NCBI GenBank assembly: GCA_024743055.1
Contig: JANSXH010000007.1
Coordinates: 1-64,000 of the forward strand
Reading direction: 5' to 3'
Source: Pseudomonadota bacterium
GTDB lineage: Bacteria; Pseudomonadota; Alphaproteobacteria; Sneathiellales; Sneathiellaceae
DNA: 64,000 bases
Shown: one piece after another, positions 44,944-53,598 of the stretch
Layout: every line of letters starts with the position of its first letter
How positions within the stretch are numbered: the stretch's first letter is position 1
Program-made: the position numbers and the translations under genes
Notes under the pieces: generated by a model
What the model was told of the DNA's origin: nothing
Databases searched by the model: none
Seen by the model: only the letters and a program-made list of their open reading frames with translations

Positions 44944-45470
44944 TCCAAAGACAAGGCGCCAGCACCTTTCACAATTAGGTAGACCAAGGGAAATATCCAA
45001 AGGAGTCTTTGATCTAGGATTACACTATCTTGTGCCCGATCAAAGAACTGACCAATTGTTTTGGCATCGATTTCATGTCCAAAGATATCGACAACGCTCA
45101 TGATAAATATCATAATTAGCATTCCAAGAGAGGCTAATCGGGTTGCTAGGCCAATCAGAATAAGGGCGGGAAGAATGAACTCCGCATAGGTCGCGAAAAA
45201 GACAACGAGCGTGTGTATTGAAGAGAGTTGATCGGTATCATATTCGACTGCTTCAAGTGTTTTTGGAAATATCTGAGCATAGGCGCCTACTGTCGGCGTG
45301 AACAGGCCATCACCAATTTTAGTCAGAGCTGATTGCCAAAAAAAGGCAAGCAATACACTGGCAAAAACGAGTCTGGCGGAGAGCCCCAAGAACCAATTTT
45401 GTAGCTTCAACTCTAAATTTTCGAATACTGCAGAATAAATGCCGTTCAGAACGTTTATCAGATTTGCCAT
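44886..45470 (-). CDS. DoxX-family membrane protein of the bufferin operon (BufD-like)
   Basis: 194 aa with about four hydrophobic segments (LGLSARLVFASVLLAFFWQSALTKIGDG, YAEFILPALILIGLATRLASLGMLIMIF). DoxX proteins regularly accompany BufABC/DUF2282-DUF692-DUF2063 operons. GGAG is 7 nt before the ATG. It is the last gene of the cluster, 3 bp after bufC. Its function in the bufferin pathway is unknown; quinone- or thiol-linked membrane chemistry has been suggested for DoxX relatives. Confidence 0.85.
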   Translation of the reverse strand: MANLINVLNGIYSAVFENLELKLQNWFLGLSARLVFASVLLAFFWQSALTKIGDGLFTPTVGAYAQIFPKTLEAVEYDTDQLSSIHTLVVFFATYAEFILPALILIGLATRLASLGMLIMIFIMSVVDIFGHEIDAKTIGQFFDRAQDSVILDQRLLWIFPLVYLIVKGAGALSLDYVFSSILRSSLISKTALP

Positions 45471-45473
45471 GGA

Positions 45474-46241
45474 TCAACTCCGTAAGTTTACGGCTGTTAC
45501 CAACCGGGTTTCAAAAAGTGTTGTAAGGGCGGCTGTCAGATCAAAACCAGGGGTAGCACTTGCCTCTTTTGCGCTTTCGCCCAGCGATAGGCCTTGTTTC
45601 AGGTTTCTGAGAAACACTTCAATGCCGAGAGGAAGCAAGCGCATTCTGACTTCATTATTTACACGCCAAATCAACCCACTTTCTCTAGTAGAGAGTATGT
45701 CTTGTTTCTCCCTGTTTCCCTCGACACTGTTCCAGTTCCAAATAGAAAAAGTCGGGCTTTGAAAAGCGGCGATTTCCGACGCTGGTTGCAAAGAAACGGA
45801 TGTTAGAAAAAGATCGCTCTCTGCAATTTCTGAAAAAACGTCAGAAGACAGAGAAGGAGCATCAGCCGCGTGATAAACCTGTCTCCGTAACTGCTCAAGC
45901 CGAGCAACGTCAGAGAGATAGGGCAAAGCCGATACAGGCGCAAAACCCCTAAGAAACATAGGAAACTCATCGCCGTAAAACATAAGCACCGGTGACTTTG
46001 GCGGGTACTGACGAACATAAACTGCAGCCATTGCCTTAAAAAATTGATCTCCAACAATTTTCTCTACGGTTGGAAAAGCAACAGTCAAAGCAGATACAAG
46101 GCTGGACATAACGTTATTGCGATAAACAGAAAAACGTTTCTGAAGATCAATTTTTTGATCAGATACGAGTCCAGTTGGAAGCACTGCATCAGGCGCCAGC
46201 AACGACTTCACAAAGGAGTATTGCAGTCCAATGTTAGACAT
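45474..46241 (-). CDS. bufC: BufC/HvfC-type partner protein of DUF692 enzyme (DUF2063)
   Basis: 255 aa from the ATG at 46241, preceded by GAGGTGG; a start at 46256 is less likely. The DUF2063 N-terminal domain is recognised by LQKRFSVYRNNVMSSLVSALTVAFPTVEKIVGDQFF and YVRQYPPKSPVL. This protein acts as recognition partner delivering the precursor peptide to the DUF692 enzyme, as MbnC does with MbnB. It overlaps bufB by 8 bp. Confidence 0.9.
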   Translation of the reverse strand: MSNIGLQYSFVKSLLAPDAVLPTGLVSDQKIDLQKRFSVYRNNVMSSLVSALTVAFPTVEKIVGDQFFKAMAAVYVRQYPPKSPVLMFYGDEFPMFLRGFAPVSALPYLSDVARLEQLRRQVYHAADAPSLSSDVFSEIAESDLFLTSVSLQPASEIAAFQSPTFSIWNWNSVEGNREKQDILSTRESGLIWRVNNEVRMRLLPLGIEVFLRNLKQGLSLGESAKEASATPGFDLTAALTTLFETRLVTAVNLRS

Positions 46242-47115
46242 TTGCCACCTCTCCAAGTGGAAATGCAGCGTCGAGAATTTGACCGGCTTTTTGCACTTCA
46301 GCGTTCAACTCTATCCAGGATGGTATGTTATTGTCCCATTCAATAAGTGTTGGCACAGGGCCGATGCGGCCAACCAAGCTCATGAAGAGGCGCCAAATGG
46401 CTTCGGCTGGCGCCCGATCATGTGCATCAACAAGCAATGATTCATCAGAGGAATCCTGATCCTTGGAGAACCCAGCAAGATGAATTTCGCCAACCTTCTC
46501 CACTGGAAATTCGGTGAGATAATGTTGTGCGTCAAATCCAAGGTTATTTGCTGAAACAAATACATTATTGACATCCAACAACAATCCGCATCCTGTTCGG
46601 CAGGCGACCTGGTTCAAAAACTCGACTTCCGTAAAACTGTTTTCTTCAAATGTCAGATAGGCAGACGGATTCTCAAGCAGCAACTGACGCCCCAGGGAAG
46701 TTTGGATCTGGTCTATATGGCTAACGACAAGGCTCAGAGTTTCCTTGGTGTAAGGCAGTGGCAAAAGATCATTGAAAAAACTGTCGCCGTGGCTGCTCCA
46801 GGCAAGATGTTCGGAGAAAATATTAGGCTGATACCGATCGCACAGATTTTTCAAGCGTGATAAATGAGTTGTATCTATCCCATCAGCCGAACCTATGGAT
46901 AGTCCAACTCCATGGAATGACAGAGGGTAATCAGCACGCAAACGCTCCAACATTTCATGAGGGCGTCCTCCCTCTCCCATATAATTTTCAGCATGAACCT
47001 CAAACCATCCAGCAGCATGGTCGCCGTTCAGAATTTCATCATAGTGTACGGACTTAAATCCGGCACCAGCGCGCACGGGAATACATGGCTTGATTCTGGG
47101 ATTTCCTGTTATCAT
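46234..47115 (-). CDS. bufB: DUF692 multinuclear non-heme iron oxidative enzyme (MbnB/BufB-like)
   Basis: 293 aa from the ATG at 47115 (AGGA 7 nt upstream). The family is a TIM barrel whose iron ligands are visible in order: SFHGVGLSIGS, FSEHLAW, LLENPSAYL, LLLDVNNVFVSANN, GEIHLAGFS, LVDAHD and LIEWDNN. Members modify cysteines of ribosomal precursor peptides using iron and O2, to oxazolone/thioamide in methanobactin or thiooxazole in bufferins. The substrate should be the BufA peptide encoded just upstream. Confidence 0.92.
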   Translation of the reverse strand: MITGNPRIKPCIPVRAGAGFKSVHYDEILNGDHAAGWFEVHAENYMGEGGRPHEMLERLRADYPLSFHGVGLSIGSADGIDTTHLSRLKNLCDRYQPNIFSEHLAWSSHGDSFFNDLLPLPYTKETLSLVVSHIDQIQTSLGRQLLLENPSAYLTFEENSFTEVEFLNQVACRTGCGLLLDVNNVFVSANNLGFDAQHYLTEFPVEKVGEIHLAGFSKDQDSSDESLLVDAHDRAPAEAIWRLFMSLVGRIGPVPTLIEWDNNIPSWIELNAEVQKAGQILDAAFPLGEVANV

Positions 47116-47141
47116 TTTCAATTCCTAGTCCGGGATAGAAA

Positions 47142-47191
47142 CCCCTTATCGCTGCTCAGATCGGAAGAGTATCTGAGAAAACAATAAGGGG
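47142..47191 (-). terminator. nested hairpin between bufA and bufB, probable attenuator
   Basis: Outer arms CCCCTTAT/ATAAGGGG (47142-47149 and 47184-47191) enclose a second stem CTCAGAT/ATCTGAG with a 9-nt loop. On the minus strand it is followed by TTTCT. It lies in the 101-bp gap after the precursor peptide gene and before its modifying enzyme, where a partial terminator would give more BufA peptide than enzyme. Confidence 0.6.
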
Positions 47192-47216
47192 CCTAAGCTT
47201 GGGATAGCCCCACCTT

Positions 47217-47531
47217 TTATGCCGCTGGATCGCGCTCTAGTTCGCTCAACGAACCCTGTCGTGCATTGCCATCGCTGTCGTTAGGCAGCTCCATGGTCAG
47301 ACAGCTTCCTTTGGGAACCAGCTTCCAAGCATTACCCTGATAGTCGACCGTTGAAGTTCCGGCACAGGTCGTTCCTGGTCCCGCTGCACAATCGTTTTCA
47401 CCAGCAAGAGAAACGCCGAAACATTTTTCCTTAGCGGCCGCTTCTGCCGTATTAGCTGTCAATGCGGTAGTTGTTAGGGCGGCCGTTACGGCACCTGCAA
47501 GAGCAATTGCTATTAGTTTGCTTGAGGCCAT
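47217..47531 (-). CDS. bufA: BufA-type precursor peptide (bufferin, DUF2282)
   Basis: 104 aa. A cleavable Sec-type leader ([19 protein letters not shown]...) ends near the AEAA stretch, followed by the family core with four cysteines at 37, 48, 56 and 77 in [21 protein letters not shown] and PKGSC. DUF2282 precursors are modified by the DUF692 enzyme and exported; in Caulobacter they bind copper and are induced by it. The C-terminal tail after Cys77 is longer and acidic compared with minimal members. AAAGGAAA precedes the ATG. Confidence 0.92.
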   Translation of the reverse strand: MASSKLIAIALAGAVTAALTTTALTANTAEAAAKEKCFGVSLAGENDCAAGPGTTCAGTSTVDYQGNAWKLVPKGSCLTMELPNDSDGNARQGSLSELERDPAA

Positions 47532-47572
47532 GTCAGTTTCCTTTCTTATGTATGTTTTCAGTAGGCTGGAGA

Positions 47573-47608
47573 CTGCGAGGTGCCGGGCATACCACCTGGA
47601 CCTCGCAG
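47573..47608 (-). promoter_or_regulatory. 9-bp inverted repeat in the bufA leader
   Basis: CTGCGAGGT (47573-47581) and ACCTCGCAG (47600-47608) are perfect arms with an 18-nt loop, ending 41 bp before the bufA ATG and starting 21 bp after the YHS gene stop. No T-run follows on the minus strand, so it may be an mRNA structure at the YHS 3' end or a regulatory leader hairpin rather than a terminator. Confidence 0.45.
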
Positions 47609-47629
47609 GTTTATTAGCGTTTAGCCAGA

Positions 47630-48103
47630 CTATTGAAGCGATTCTGGAGACTTGTCCTTAATGTCGATCCATTTGTTGTCCGCTTGTTCGATAAATTCTG
47701 CTTCTTCACTCACCCAACGCTTTTGAACGGCCGGTGAAAGGTTGAGATAGAGCTTCTTGTCAACAATTTTCCAGACTGAGGGATCTCCATCGAATTTAAA
47801 GCCCATAGCCGTTCCAAATGCACAATACCCTCCATAGGCAGGGGCAAATGCGGCGGGATCTGCTTCAAATTGCTCTTTGTTTGCCTTGCTTGCAAAACGA
47901 TAGGTAGCACCATTAAATTCTGCTGTGTATTTCAGATCCCCTGCAACCGGGCCACTGTCCTGAAAATAGGAAACAGGATCAAAACCCCTCATTGCAAGAC
48001 CGGTTGTCGTTGCATTAACATCATTTCCAGCGGCATAAGCCGATGTCAGCAGTGCTGCTGATAGCGCGAAACCCATTAGTACGGTCCGTAAAAACTTAAT
48101 CAT
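47630..48103 (-). CDS. secreted YHS-domain protein
   Basis: 157 aa. A signal peptide of ~24 residues (ALLTSAYA-A) precedes a YHS domain ([45 protein letters not shown]). YHS domains bind metals in copper ATPases and related proteins; in the periplasm this version often sits near copper or other stress genes. AGGAG lies before the ATG. It is the gene upstream of bufA in the same direction and divergent from the TetR gene, so it probably belongs to the same metal-stress response. Confidence 0.85.
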   Translation of the reverse strand: MIKFLRTVLMGFALSAALLTSAYAAGNDVNATTTGLAMRGFDPVSYFQDSGPVAGDLKYTAEFNGATYRFASKANKEQFEADPAAFAPAYGGYCAFGTAMGFKFDGDPSVWKIVDKKLYLNLSPAVQKRWVSEEAEFIEQADNKWIDIKDKSPESLQ

Positions 48104-48215
48104 TTTTTTCTCCTGTTATTGCGAATATCCTCGCCTTCGTATGAGCTAAAACTAGCTGTCAGCTCTCTATTAAAGAGGTGCTTGCTAACAGTTAAAACGA
48201 CATATATTATTAGGA

Positions 48216-48225
48216 ACCAATTGGT
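48216..48225. promoter_or_regulatory. palindrome ACCAATTGGT between YHS and tetR genes
   Basis: A perfect 10-bp palindrome, extended with G/C at 48214 and 48227 as GNACCAATTGGTNC. It is centrally placed in the 194-bp divergent region between the YHS-buf genes and the TetR gene, so it is a good candidate operator of that regulator. Confidence 0.5.
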
Positions 48226-48297
48226 ACAATACACATGCTTGTGAACAGTTCGTGAAGAGATTTACGCGTATATAAAGTGGCACCATGGAGAAAAAAG

Positions 48298-48876
48298 ATG
48301 GCCAGACCACGTGAATTCGACATTGAAGTTGCCCTTGAAGGAGCTATGCAGATTTTTTGGAAAAACGGTTATGGCGCGACCAATTTGCCAGACCTGTTGA
48401 AGGCGATGAAGATCACACGTGGATCCTTCTATAAAGCTTTCAGAGACAAGAGGTCTGTCTACATTGATGCTTTGAGAAGATATGACAGATTATATATTCA
48501 AGCGGCAGCTAAAATGCTCGTAGACTCAAAGAATGGGAGTAGCTTCGACCGGCTGGTAAAGCTGTTCACTGGCAATATCTGCGATGCAGCCCCTCGCGAA
48601 GAAAGACGAGGTTGCTTAATGTGCAATGCCATGGTTGAGCTTGGTCCCACTGATGCAGCAGTCGCAAGCCTGACAACAGCCATGTATGGCTCATTGCAAA
48701 AGGCTGTTCTGCAAGCTCTTTCCGACATTGAGACTTCACCTGTTGTGGACAAATCTCTGAGCCAGGAAAAATCAATTGTGCTGACCAACCTCTATTTTGG
48801 ATCCCAAGCGATAAGCAAATCAGGCCAACCTGCTCCTAATTGGAAGGAGATTATTCAGGCTGTTATCGGCATTTGA
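48298..48876 (+). CDS. TetR/AcrR-family regulator, divergent to YHS-buf cluster
   Basis: 192 aa from the ATG at 48298, preceded by GGAG with 7-nt spacing (the GTG at 48277 is less likely). The N-terminal HTH (FWKNGYGATNLPDLLKAMKITRGSFYKAF) is standard. The C-terminal domain has RRGCLMCNAMVELGP, with Cys106 and Cys109 and a further Cys95; this GCL motif is common in a TetR subgroup that includes thiol- or metal-responsive members. I infer control of the divergent YHS and bufferin genes. Confidence 0.87.
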   Translation: MARPREFDIEVALEGAMQIFWKNGYGATNLPDLLKAMKITRGSFYKAFRDKRSVYIDALRRYDRLYIQAAAKMLVDSKNGSSFDRLVKLFTGNICDAAPREERRGCLMCNAMVELGPTDAAVASLTTAMYGSLQKAVLQALSDIETSPVVDKSLSQEKSIVLTNLYFGSQAISKSGQPAPNWKEIIQAVIGI

Positions 48877-49069
48877 GACCCTGTTCGCACATAACAGCTT
48901 TCCCCTCTCTTAAGGCGGTGTTGTCACATTAACCCAACACTCGTTCAATTTTGGCTTGATCGAAGTAATTGAGAGCGTCTTAAATCATTGATTTACAAAT
49001 CAACATTTTTTCCAAAATCTAGATTTGCGCTTAATAGGTTAATGTGACAAAGCCATGGAATGTTGAAGA

Positions 49070-49576
49070 TTAGTTATTTGAATGGGAGTCGTAGACTTTG
49101 CTACTGATCTTCCATTGACCCTCATGTTTGTAGAGAACGAAGAAATCAGTAAATCGAAAACCACCCCAATTAATAAACTCAACCTTTGCAGCCGCTGCCG
49201 GTCCGGAAATATCTATCCATGCAATATGATGCTCTATTTCTGGAGACGGTCCACCTGAAGTGACCATCTCAGCAAAAGTGTCGGCATTGGGCTCGTAATA
49301 CTCTCCTCCAACCGAGCCAACGATATTGGCGTGATCGTAAAATGCAGTTCGGCTCAATTTTCCATCTCCGCTTTTCGCTGCTTCAATGTAGGGCTGAAGA
49401 GCGTCTGCTACTGCTTTATGTTCTCCAAAGCTATAGGCTTCATCTGCTTTGGTTTCCTTGGTTATCTCTGTTTGCTGCATGAGTGCATTCCTTTTGCTTT
49501 CAGTTTGTGAATAAGTGTTTGATGTTGAAAGAGTGAGCAGTCCAATAGCGAGTATTAGGGGGTTCGAATTTTTCAT
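49070..49576 (-). CDS. exported nuclear transport factor 2-like protein (lumazine-binding type)
   Basis: 168 aa from the ATG at 49576 with AAAGGA 6 nt upstream; a TTG two codons earlier is improbable. A signal peptide (MKNSNPLILAIGLLTLSTSNTYS) is followed by an NTF2/SnoaL-like fold (AVADALQPYIEAAKSGDGKLSRTAFYDHANIVG, VEFINWGGFRFTDFFVLYKHEGQWKI). Such putative lumazine-binding proteins have no agreed role. It shares an operator-like word with the tautomerase gene and lies downstream of the TetR gene. Confidence 0.8.
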   Translation of the reverse strand: MKNSNPLILAIGLLTLSTSNTYSQTESKRNALMQQTEITKETKADEAYSFGEHKAVADALQPYIEAAKSGDGKLSRTAFYDHANIVGSVGGEYYEPNADTFAEMVTSGGPSPEIEHHIAWIDISGPAAAAKVEFINWGGFRFTDFFVLYKHEGQWKISSKVYDSHSNN

Positions 49577-49587
49577 CTGCAATCCTT

Positions 49588-49603
49588 TACCTGCATACAG
49601 GTA
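49588..49603. promoter_or_regulatory. TACCTG-CATA-CAGGTA dyad, candidate TetR operator
   Basis: A perfect 6-bp-arm inverted repeat right upstream of the NTF2-like gene, 11 bp before its ATG. The word TACCTGCAT recurs at 50272-50280 upstream of the tautomerase gene, on the far side of the TetR gene. I infer that the TetR protein (49621-50181) controls both flanking genes. Confidence 0.55.
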
Positions 49604-49620
49604 GGTAAAAAAGTTAAAAT

Positions 49621-50181
49621 TTAATCGTTTATGTAGCTGGTCAACATATTCCGCACGACATCCGGATCTTTTCGCAAGCGAGCAAGCAACAAGGACCCCT
49701 CAAGAGTACTCAAAAAAGACATGGCCTTATTGTCAGAATCGCTATAACCCATTTCCTTAAATTGCTTTGCAAGCCATGTTTGAAAATCATTGAAGTATGA
49801 CTCTAAACGTTGGCTGACAATTTCGCTGACAGAATTAAGCTCTGCAGCAAGCATTCCGCAAAGACAGAATTTTTCTTCGACAACATAGCTTTGAAAGTAC
49901 GCAATTACAGCTTCCAACCTGCCTTTAGGGCGATCGATGGAGGTTTGCATATTTTGAAATCCATCAGTATGCAGCTCATGTGTGTGCTCAACTAGCGCAA
50001 TTGCCAGATCATCTTTGCTTTTGAAGTAATAATGAATACTCGCAGCCTTAATGCCAATTTCATCTGCAAGATCAAGATAGCTGAAACCGCCAAACCCTCT
50101 TTGTTGAGTATAGATAGCTGCGACTTCCAGAATTTTCAGTTTTGTATCGTTCATCTTCATCTCGCTAACATGTGCTTCCAT
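49621..50181 (-). CDS. TetR/AcrR-family regulator
   Basis: 186 aa from the ATG at 50181; an ATG at 50160 (MKMNDTKLK) is an alternative. The HTH is clear (FGGFSYLDLADEIGIKAASIHYYFKSKDDL). The C-terminal domain has EEKFCLCGMLAAE, the CxCG position typical of NemR-like TetR proteins that sense electrophiles through cysteine. With an exported NTF2-like protein on one side and a tautomerase on the other, a response to a reactive carbonyl compound is plausible; this is inference. Confidence 0.87.
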   Translation of the reverse strand: MEAHVSEMKMNDTKLKILEVAAIYTQQRGFGGFSYLDLADEIGIKAASIHYYFKSKDDLAIALVEHTHELHTDGFQNMQTSIDRPKGRLEAVIAYFQSYVVEEKFCLCGMLAAELNSVSEIVSQRLESYFNDFQTWLAKQFKEMGYSDSDNKAMSFLSTLEGSLLLARLRKDPDVVRNMLTSYIND

Positions 50182-50385
50182 CAATCTGGATGTTTTAGAA
50201 ATTACCGCATAGACTAATTCTTGGCGTCAACAGCAATCCTATAAAAAAACATCAAACCATCCTTGCGTTTCTACCTGCATGTACATAGATAAAGGAAGCT
50301 GATCAGAAATTTCAAGTGAAAATACTAAATTCATTTTGCCACCTCTGTTCAAGTTGGTTTCGGTAGTCACAAATAGGAGAAGAAA

Positions 50386-50766
50386 ATGCCAATGACACGC
50401 ATTTCATTGCGAAGAGGTAAGTCGCCCGACTTTCATAAAACGCTGATGGACCAAATATATCATGCCATGCGAGAATCTATATCAATACCCGAAAATGATC
50501 GCTTTGCGACAATCACAGAACATGATGAGAGCGGTTTTAACACAAGTGGAGACTATGGCGGCATCGCTAGAACTGATGATCTAGTTATGATCCAGATCAT
50601 CTTGAACAAAGGACGGTCTGTAGAGCAAAAGAAATCTCTGTATGCTGCAATTGTAGACCGGCTTACAGATAGCCCTGGCCTACAGCGAGAGGATATTTTA
50701 ATAAATTTGGTCGAAGTCGCGACCGAAGATTGGTCCTTGGGCAATGGAGAGGCAACTTACGCTTAG
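50386..50766 (+). CDS. tautomerase family protein
   Basis: 126 aa, beginning MPMTRISLRRG; Pro2 would be the catalytic N-terminal proline after Met removal, the hallmark of the 4-oxalocrotonate tautomerase superfamily. The length and the QREDILINLVEVATEDWSLGNGEA segment match the longer Tautomerase_2 group. AGGAG precedes the ATG. It is divergent from the TetR gene, and the TACCTGCAT word lies ~105 bp upstream. Confidence 0.88.
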   Translation: MPMTRISLRRGKSPDFHKTLMDQIYHAMRESISIPENDRFATITEHDESGFNTSGDYGGIARTDDLVMIQIILNKGRSVEQKKSLYAAIVDRLTDSPGLQREDILINLVEVATEDWSLGNGEATYA

Positions 50767-50966
50767 CTAGTTTTTCGCTTCATAGTTAGTCATCTAAAAA
50801 GTGGGGTTAAAGGGCGAATCTGGGTTGGAGCCAGTCTCGCTCTTAAATGAGTGGTAGAGTTTGTAGTTTCAAGCCTACACGGCTCCGTAATCTTGCCTCA
50901 TAAACAGTGAATTATATTTCTATTTCTGGGAAAAATTATTGAGAAAAGGAGCAAAAAATTCGCGAT

Positions 50967-51725
50967 CTAGGCTGAGAAGTTTATATGGCTCGCGGCATAA
51001 TGAGGCGGAAGATTGTATATTTCTGATAATGTGTCCGCAGAAATAACTTCTTTACTAGCTCCGCATACTTTAACAATGCCATTTTGTATGAAGTAGCTCT
51101 TATCCGTATTGTGATATGCAATATTGAGATCATGCATGACAATGATGACTGTAAGAGCCCTTTCGTCACATTGATTACGGACAAGCTCCATCAATTGATA
51201 CTGATGCTTCAAGTCTAGGGCTGATGTCGGCTCATCGAGAAACAGGTAAGCTTCTCTCTGATCCCAGATTTGCGAAAGCACTCTTGCAAATTGGACCCGT
51301 TGCTGCTCCCCACCGGATAAGGTCGGAAAAGAGCGGTCCCGAAGATGCCAGGCATCCATCATATCCAAAGTTTCTTCTGCAATTTCGATGTCTGAAGCAG
51401 TATTGCCGTTCAGGGTATAAGGATTTCTGCCCATAAGGACAATTTCCATAACCGAAAAAGGAAAACTCACCGCCGTGTTCTGGGATAATACAGCGCGCTT
51501 GACCGAAAGTTCAGCGAGAGAATAACTATCCAGTTTCCTGTCCTCTAGCCATATGGTGCCAAAGTCAGGTTTGAGGGAGCCAGTAATGCATTTAAGCAAA
51601 GTCGATTTTCCTGCGCCATTCGGACCCAATATGGCACTGACTTTTCCGGCATCGAAAGTTGCGCTGACATCATCAAGAATTTTCTGCAGTGAGGCTGAAT
51701 AGCTTACATCGCATACCGAAATCAT
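50967..51725 (-). CDS. hmuV: heme ABC transporter ATP-binding protein
   Basis: 252 aa. Walker A GPNGAGKST, signature LSGGEQQR, Walker B YLFLDEPTSALD and H-loop MHDLN. FPFSVMEIVLMGRNPY is characteristic of HmuV. It energises HmuU for import of heme from periplasm to cytoplasm. It overlaps hmuU by 4 bp and closes the heme operon. The 200 bp beyond it, to the convergent tautomerase gene, show nothing recognisable. Confidence 0.94.
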   Translation of the reverse strand: MISVCDVSYSASLQKILDDVSATFDAGKVSAILGPNGAGKSTLLKCITGSLKPDFGTIWLEDRKLDSYSLAELSVKRAVLSQNTAVSFPFSVMEIVLMGRNPYTLNGNTASDIEIAEETLDMMDAWHLRDRSFPTLSGGEQQRVQFARVLSQIWDQREAYLFLDEPTSALDLKHQYQLMELVRNQCDERALTVIIVMHDLNIAYHNTDKSYFIQNGIVKVCGASKEVISADTLSEIYNLPPHYAASHINFSA

Positions 51726-52765
51726 AGGCCGAACCGTCCCGAATACTGCTTGATTAGCAACCAGAGGAAAAACGGGCCTCCAATCAGACTGGTCAAAATA
51801 CCAACCGGCATCTCAGCCGGAGCGACAACCGTTCTGGCGAGTGTATCGGCTGCGAGCAGAAGGGAGGCACCCAATAGACCTGAAGCTGGCAATAGTAGCC
51901 TGTGATCGGGCCCTAACAGCAACCTCACTAAATGCGGGACAACCAAACCAACAAATCCGATGATACCGCTGACGGCGATCCCGGCACCGACTGTCAGGGC
52001 AGTGGAGATAATGATCAATCGCTTTAGTTTTTCTTCGTCTACGCCGAGATATCTTGCTTCATCTTCACCCAAAAGGAGCAAATTCAATTCGCGGGCGCTT
52101 TTGATCAACAGAAGGCAAGACGGCACCACGATTGTCGAAGCCACGATGACAGACGGCCAAAGGGCTCCGCCCAGGCTTCCCATAGTCCAGAAAGTCAAAG
52201 TTCTGAGCTGTTCGTCATTACTCAGGAACGTTAAAAAACCGACGCCAGCCGCGCAGAGCGCATTAAGAGCAATGCCGGTGAGCAGCATATAGGTGACGGA
52301 GAATTTTCCCGAAAGCTTCGCAAGCCTGAAGATGAGAAAGCACGCAATCATCGCACCTAAAAAGGCGGCAATGCTGAGGCTATATAGACCGAGCATTCCA
52401 GTTAGAGGTCCTGCAAAAACAATGACGACCGCAACTGCCAGGGCAGCGCTTGTGGAAATACCGATCAGCCCCGGATCGGCCAAAGGGTTTCGAAAAAGGC
52501 CCTGCAATGCGGCACCTGAAATCGCCAGGGCAACGCCAACCACGACGGCAAGCAGCACCCGAGGCAACCGGATAGAGAGTAAAACCGCCTGCTGCTGCTC
52601 GCTGAGACCTGCTGTTACCAGATCCAACGCTGGTATTGACACAGCCCCAATGGAAATTGCCAGCACTAGTATTACCAGGAGCAACAGCCCTAATAGCAAC
52701 AGAGCTGGCATTTTCATCCTGAAGAACGGCAAGAAAACCGAAACTCGCTTGGTCAACAAACTCAT
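51722..52765 (-). CDS. hmuU: heme ABC transporter permease, FecCD family
   Basis: 347 aa with about ten hydrophobic segments and FecCD signatures (SIRLPRVLLAVVVGVALAISG, GLFRNPLADPGLIGISTSAAL, FVGLVVPHLVRLLLGPDH). It forms the homodimeric heme channel. Start and stop overlap hmuT and hmuV by 4 bp each. Confidence 0.94.
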   Translation of the reverse strand: MSLLTKRVSVFLPFFRMKMPALLLLGLLLLVILVLAISIGAVSIPALDLVTAGLSEQQQAVLLSIRLPRVLLAVVVGVALAISGAALQGLFRNPLADPGLIGISTSAALAVAVVIVFAGPLTGMLGLYSLSIAAFLGAMIACFLIFRLAKLSGKFSVTYMLLTGIALNALCAAGVGFLTFLSNDEQLRTLTFWTMGSLGGALWPSVIVASTIVVPSCLLLIKSARELNLLLLGEDEARYLGVDEEKLKRLIIISTALTVGAGIAVSGIIGFVGLVVPHLVRLLLGPDHRLLLPASGLLGASLLLAADTLARTVVAPAEMPVGILTSLIGGPFFLWLLIKQYSGRFGL

Positions 52766-53598
52766 AAGTCGGAAGCCCGCCGGTTAAGCTCAAGCGCCGC
52801 TTCCGCAGTACGCGGACCAAACCCCAGCAGCAGCAATGCATCCATCGCAATGACATGCCCCTGCTTTGCCGCTGGTGTTAATCCAATACCTGGTACCTTC
52901 AGCAACGATTCAGGCCCACCAACCTGTTCCAGCCCCTGTGACGTGACCAAAATGATATCGGGCCCGATTGACACTGCTGATTCCGGTGATAAAGGCTTGT
53001 AACCCGTGTAATCAGCGACTGCGTTTTCGGCGCCTGCAAGTTCAATAATACTACTCGCAGCGGTATCCATTCCTGCAACCATTGGCGCTCCGCCGCTATG
53101 CTGCAGGATGAACATGATTCGCTTGATTTTCCCCGTACTTGAGACAGCTTCTTTCAGTTTTTTTTCTGACACCGCCATTCTCGAGATCAAGGCTTCAGAA
53201 GCCTCTTCCATTTCGAGGGCCCCGCCGATGGCACGTATATTCCCTTGAATATCAGGCAAAGATCGACCGGATTTAACCTGCAATAACTCTACGCCTGCTG
53301 TTTTCAGTTGCTCCAACACTGCGGGTGGCCCGGCCTCATCTGTCAGAATGACAAGGTCAGGAGACAACGAAAGAATCCCTTCTGCTGACAATGTCCGCTG
53401 ATATCCGACTTTTGGCAATTGAGCCGCTTCGAGTGGAAAATAGCTTGTTGTATCGCTTCCCACCAATAGATCGCCGGCCTCCATTTCATAAACAATCTCT
53501 GTCAACGCACCGCCGACCGAGACAACACGTTTTGGAGGTTCCGCGAGTGCAGAGGTAGAAAAAAGAATGAATAGCGCTGTGAACAGGACTTTGATCAT
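52762..53598 (-). CDS. hmuT: periplasmic heme-binding protein
   Basis: 278 aa. The signal peptide MIKVLFTALFILFSTSALA is followed by PPKRVVSVGGALTEIVYEM, the HmuT/ShuT start, and the cluster-A-type two-lobe fold with ALLLLGFGPRTAEAALEL near the end. The family heme ligand Tyr would lie in the VGYQRTLSAEG segment. It takes heme from the outer-membrane receptor to HmuUV. It overlaps exbD by 4 bp. Confidence 0.93.
   Translation of the reverse strand: MIKVLFTALFILFSTSALAEPPKRVVSVGGALTEIVYEMEAGDLLVGSDTTSYFPLEAAQLPKVGYQRTLSAEGILSLSPDLVILTDEAGPPAVLEQLKTAGVELLQVKSGRSLPDIQGNIRAIGGALEMEEASEALISRMAVSEKKLKEAVSSTGKIKRIMFILQHSGGAPMVAGMDTAASSIIELAGAENAVADYTGYKPLSPESAVSIGPDIILVTSQGLEQVGGPESLLKVPGIGLTPAAKQGHVIAMDALLLLGFGPRTAEAALELNRRASDL

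Noticed and set aside
47158-47169. AGATCGGAAGAG, identical to the first 12 bases of a common sequencing adapter
   Set aside because: The next base differs from the adapter and the word is an integral part of a nested natural hairpin between bufA and bufB, so contamination is unlikely.
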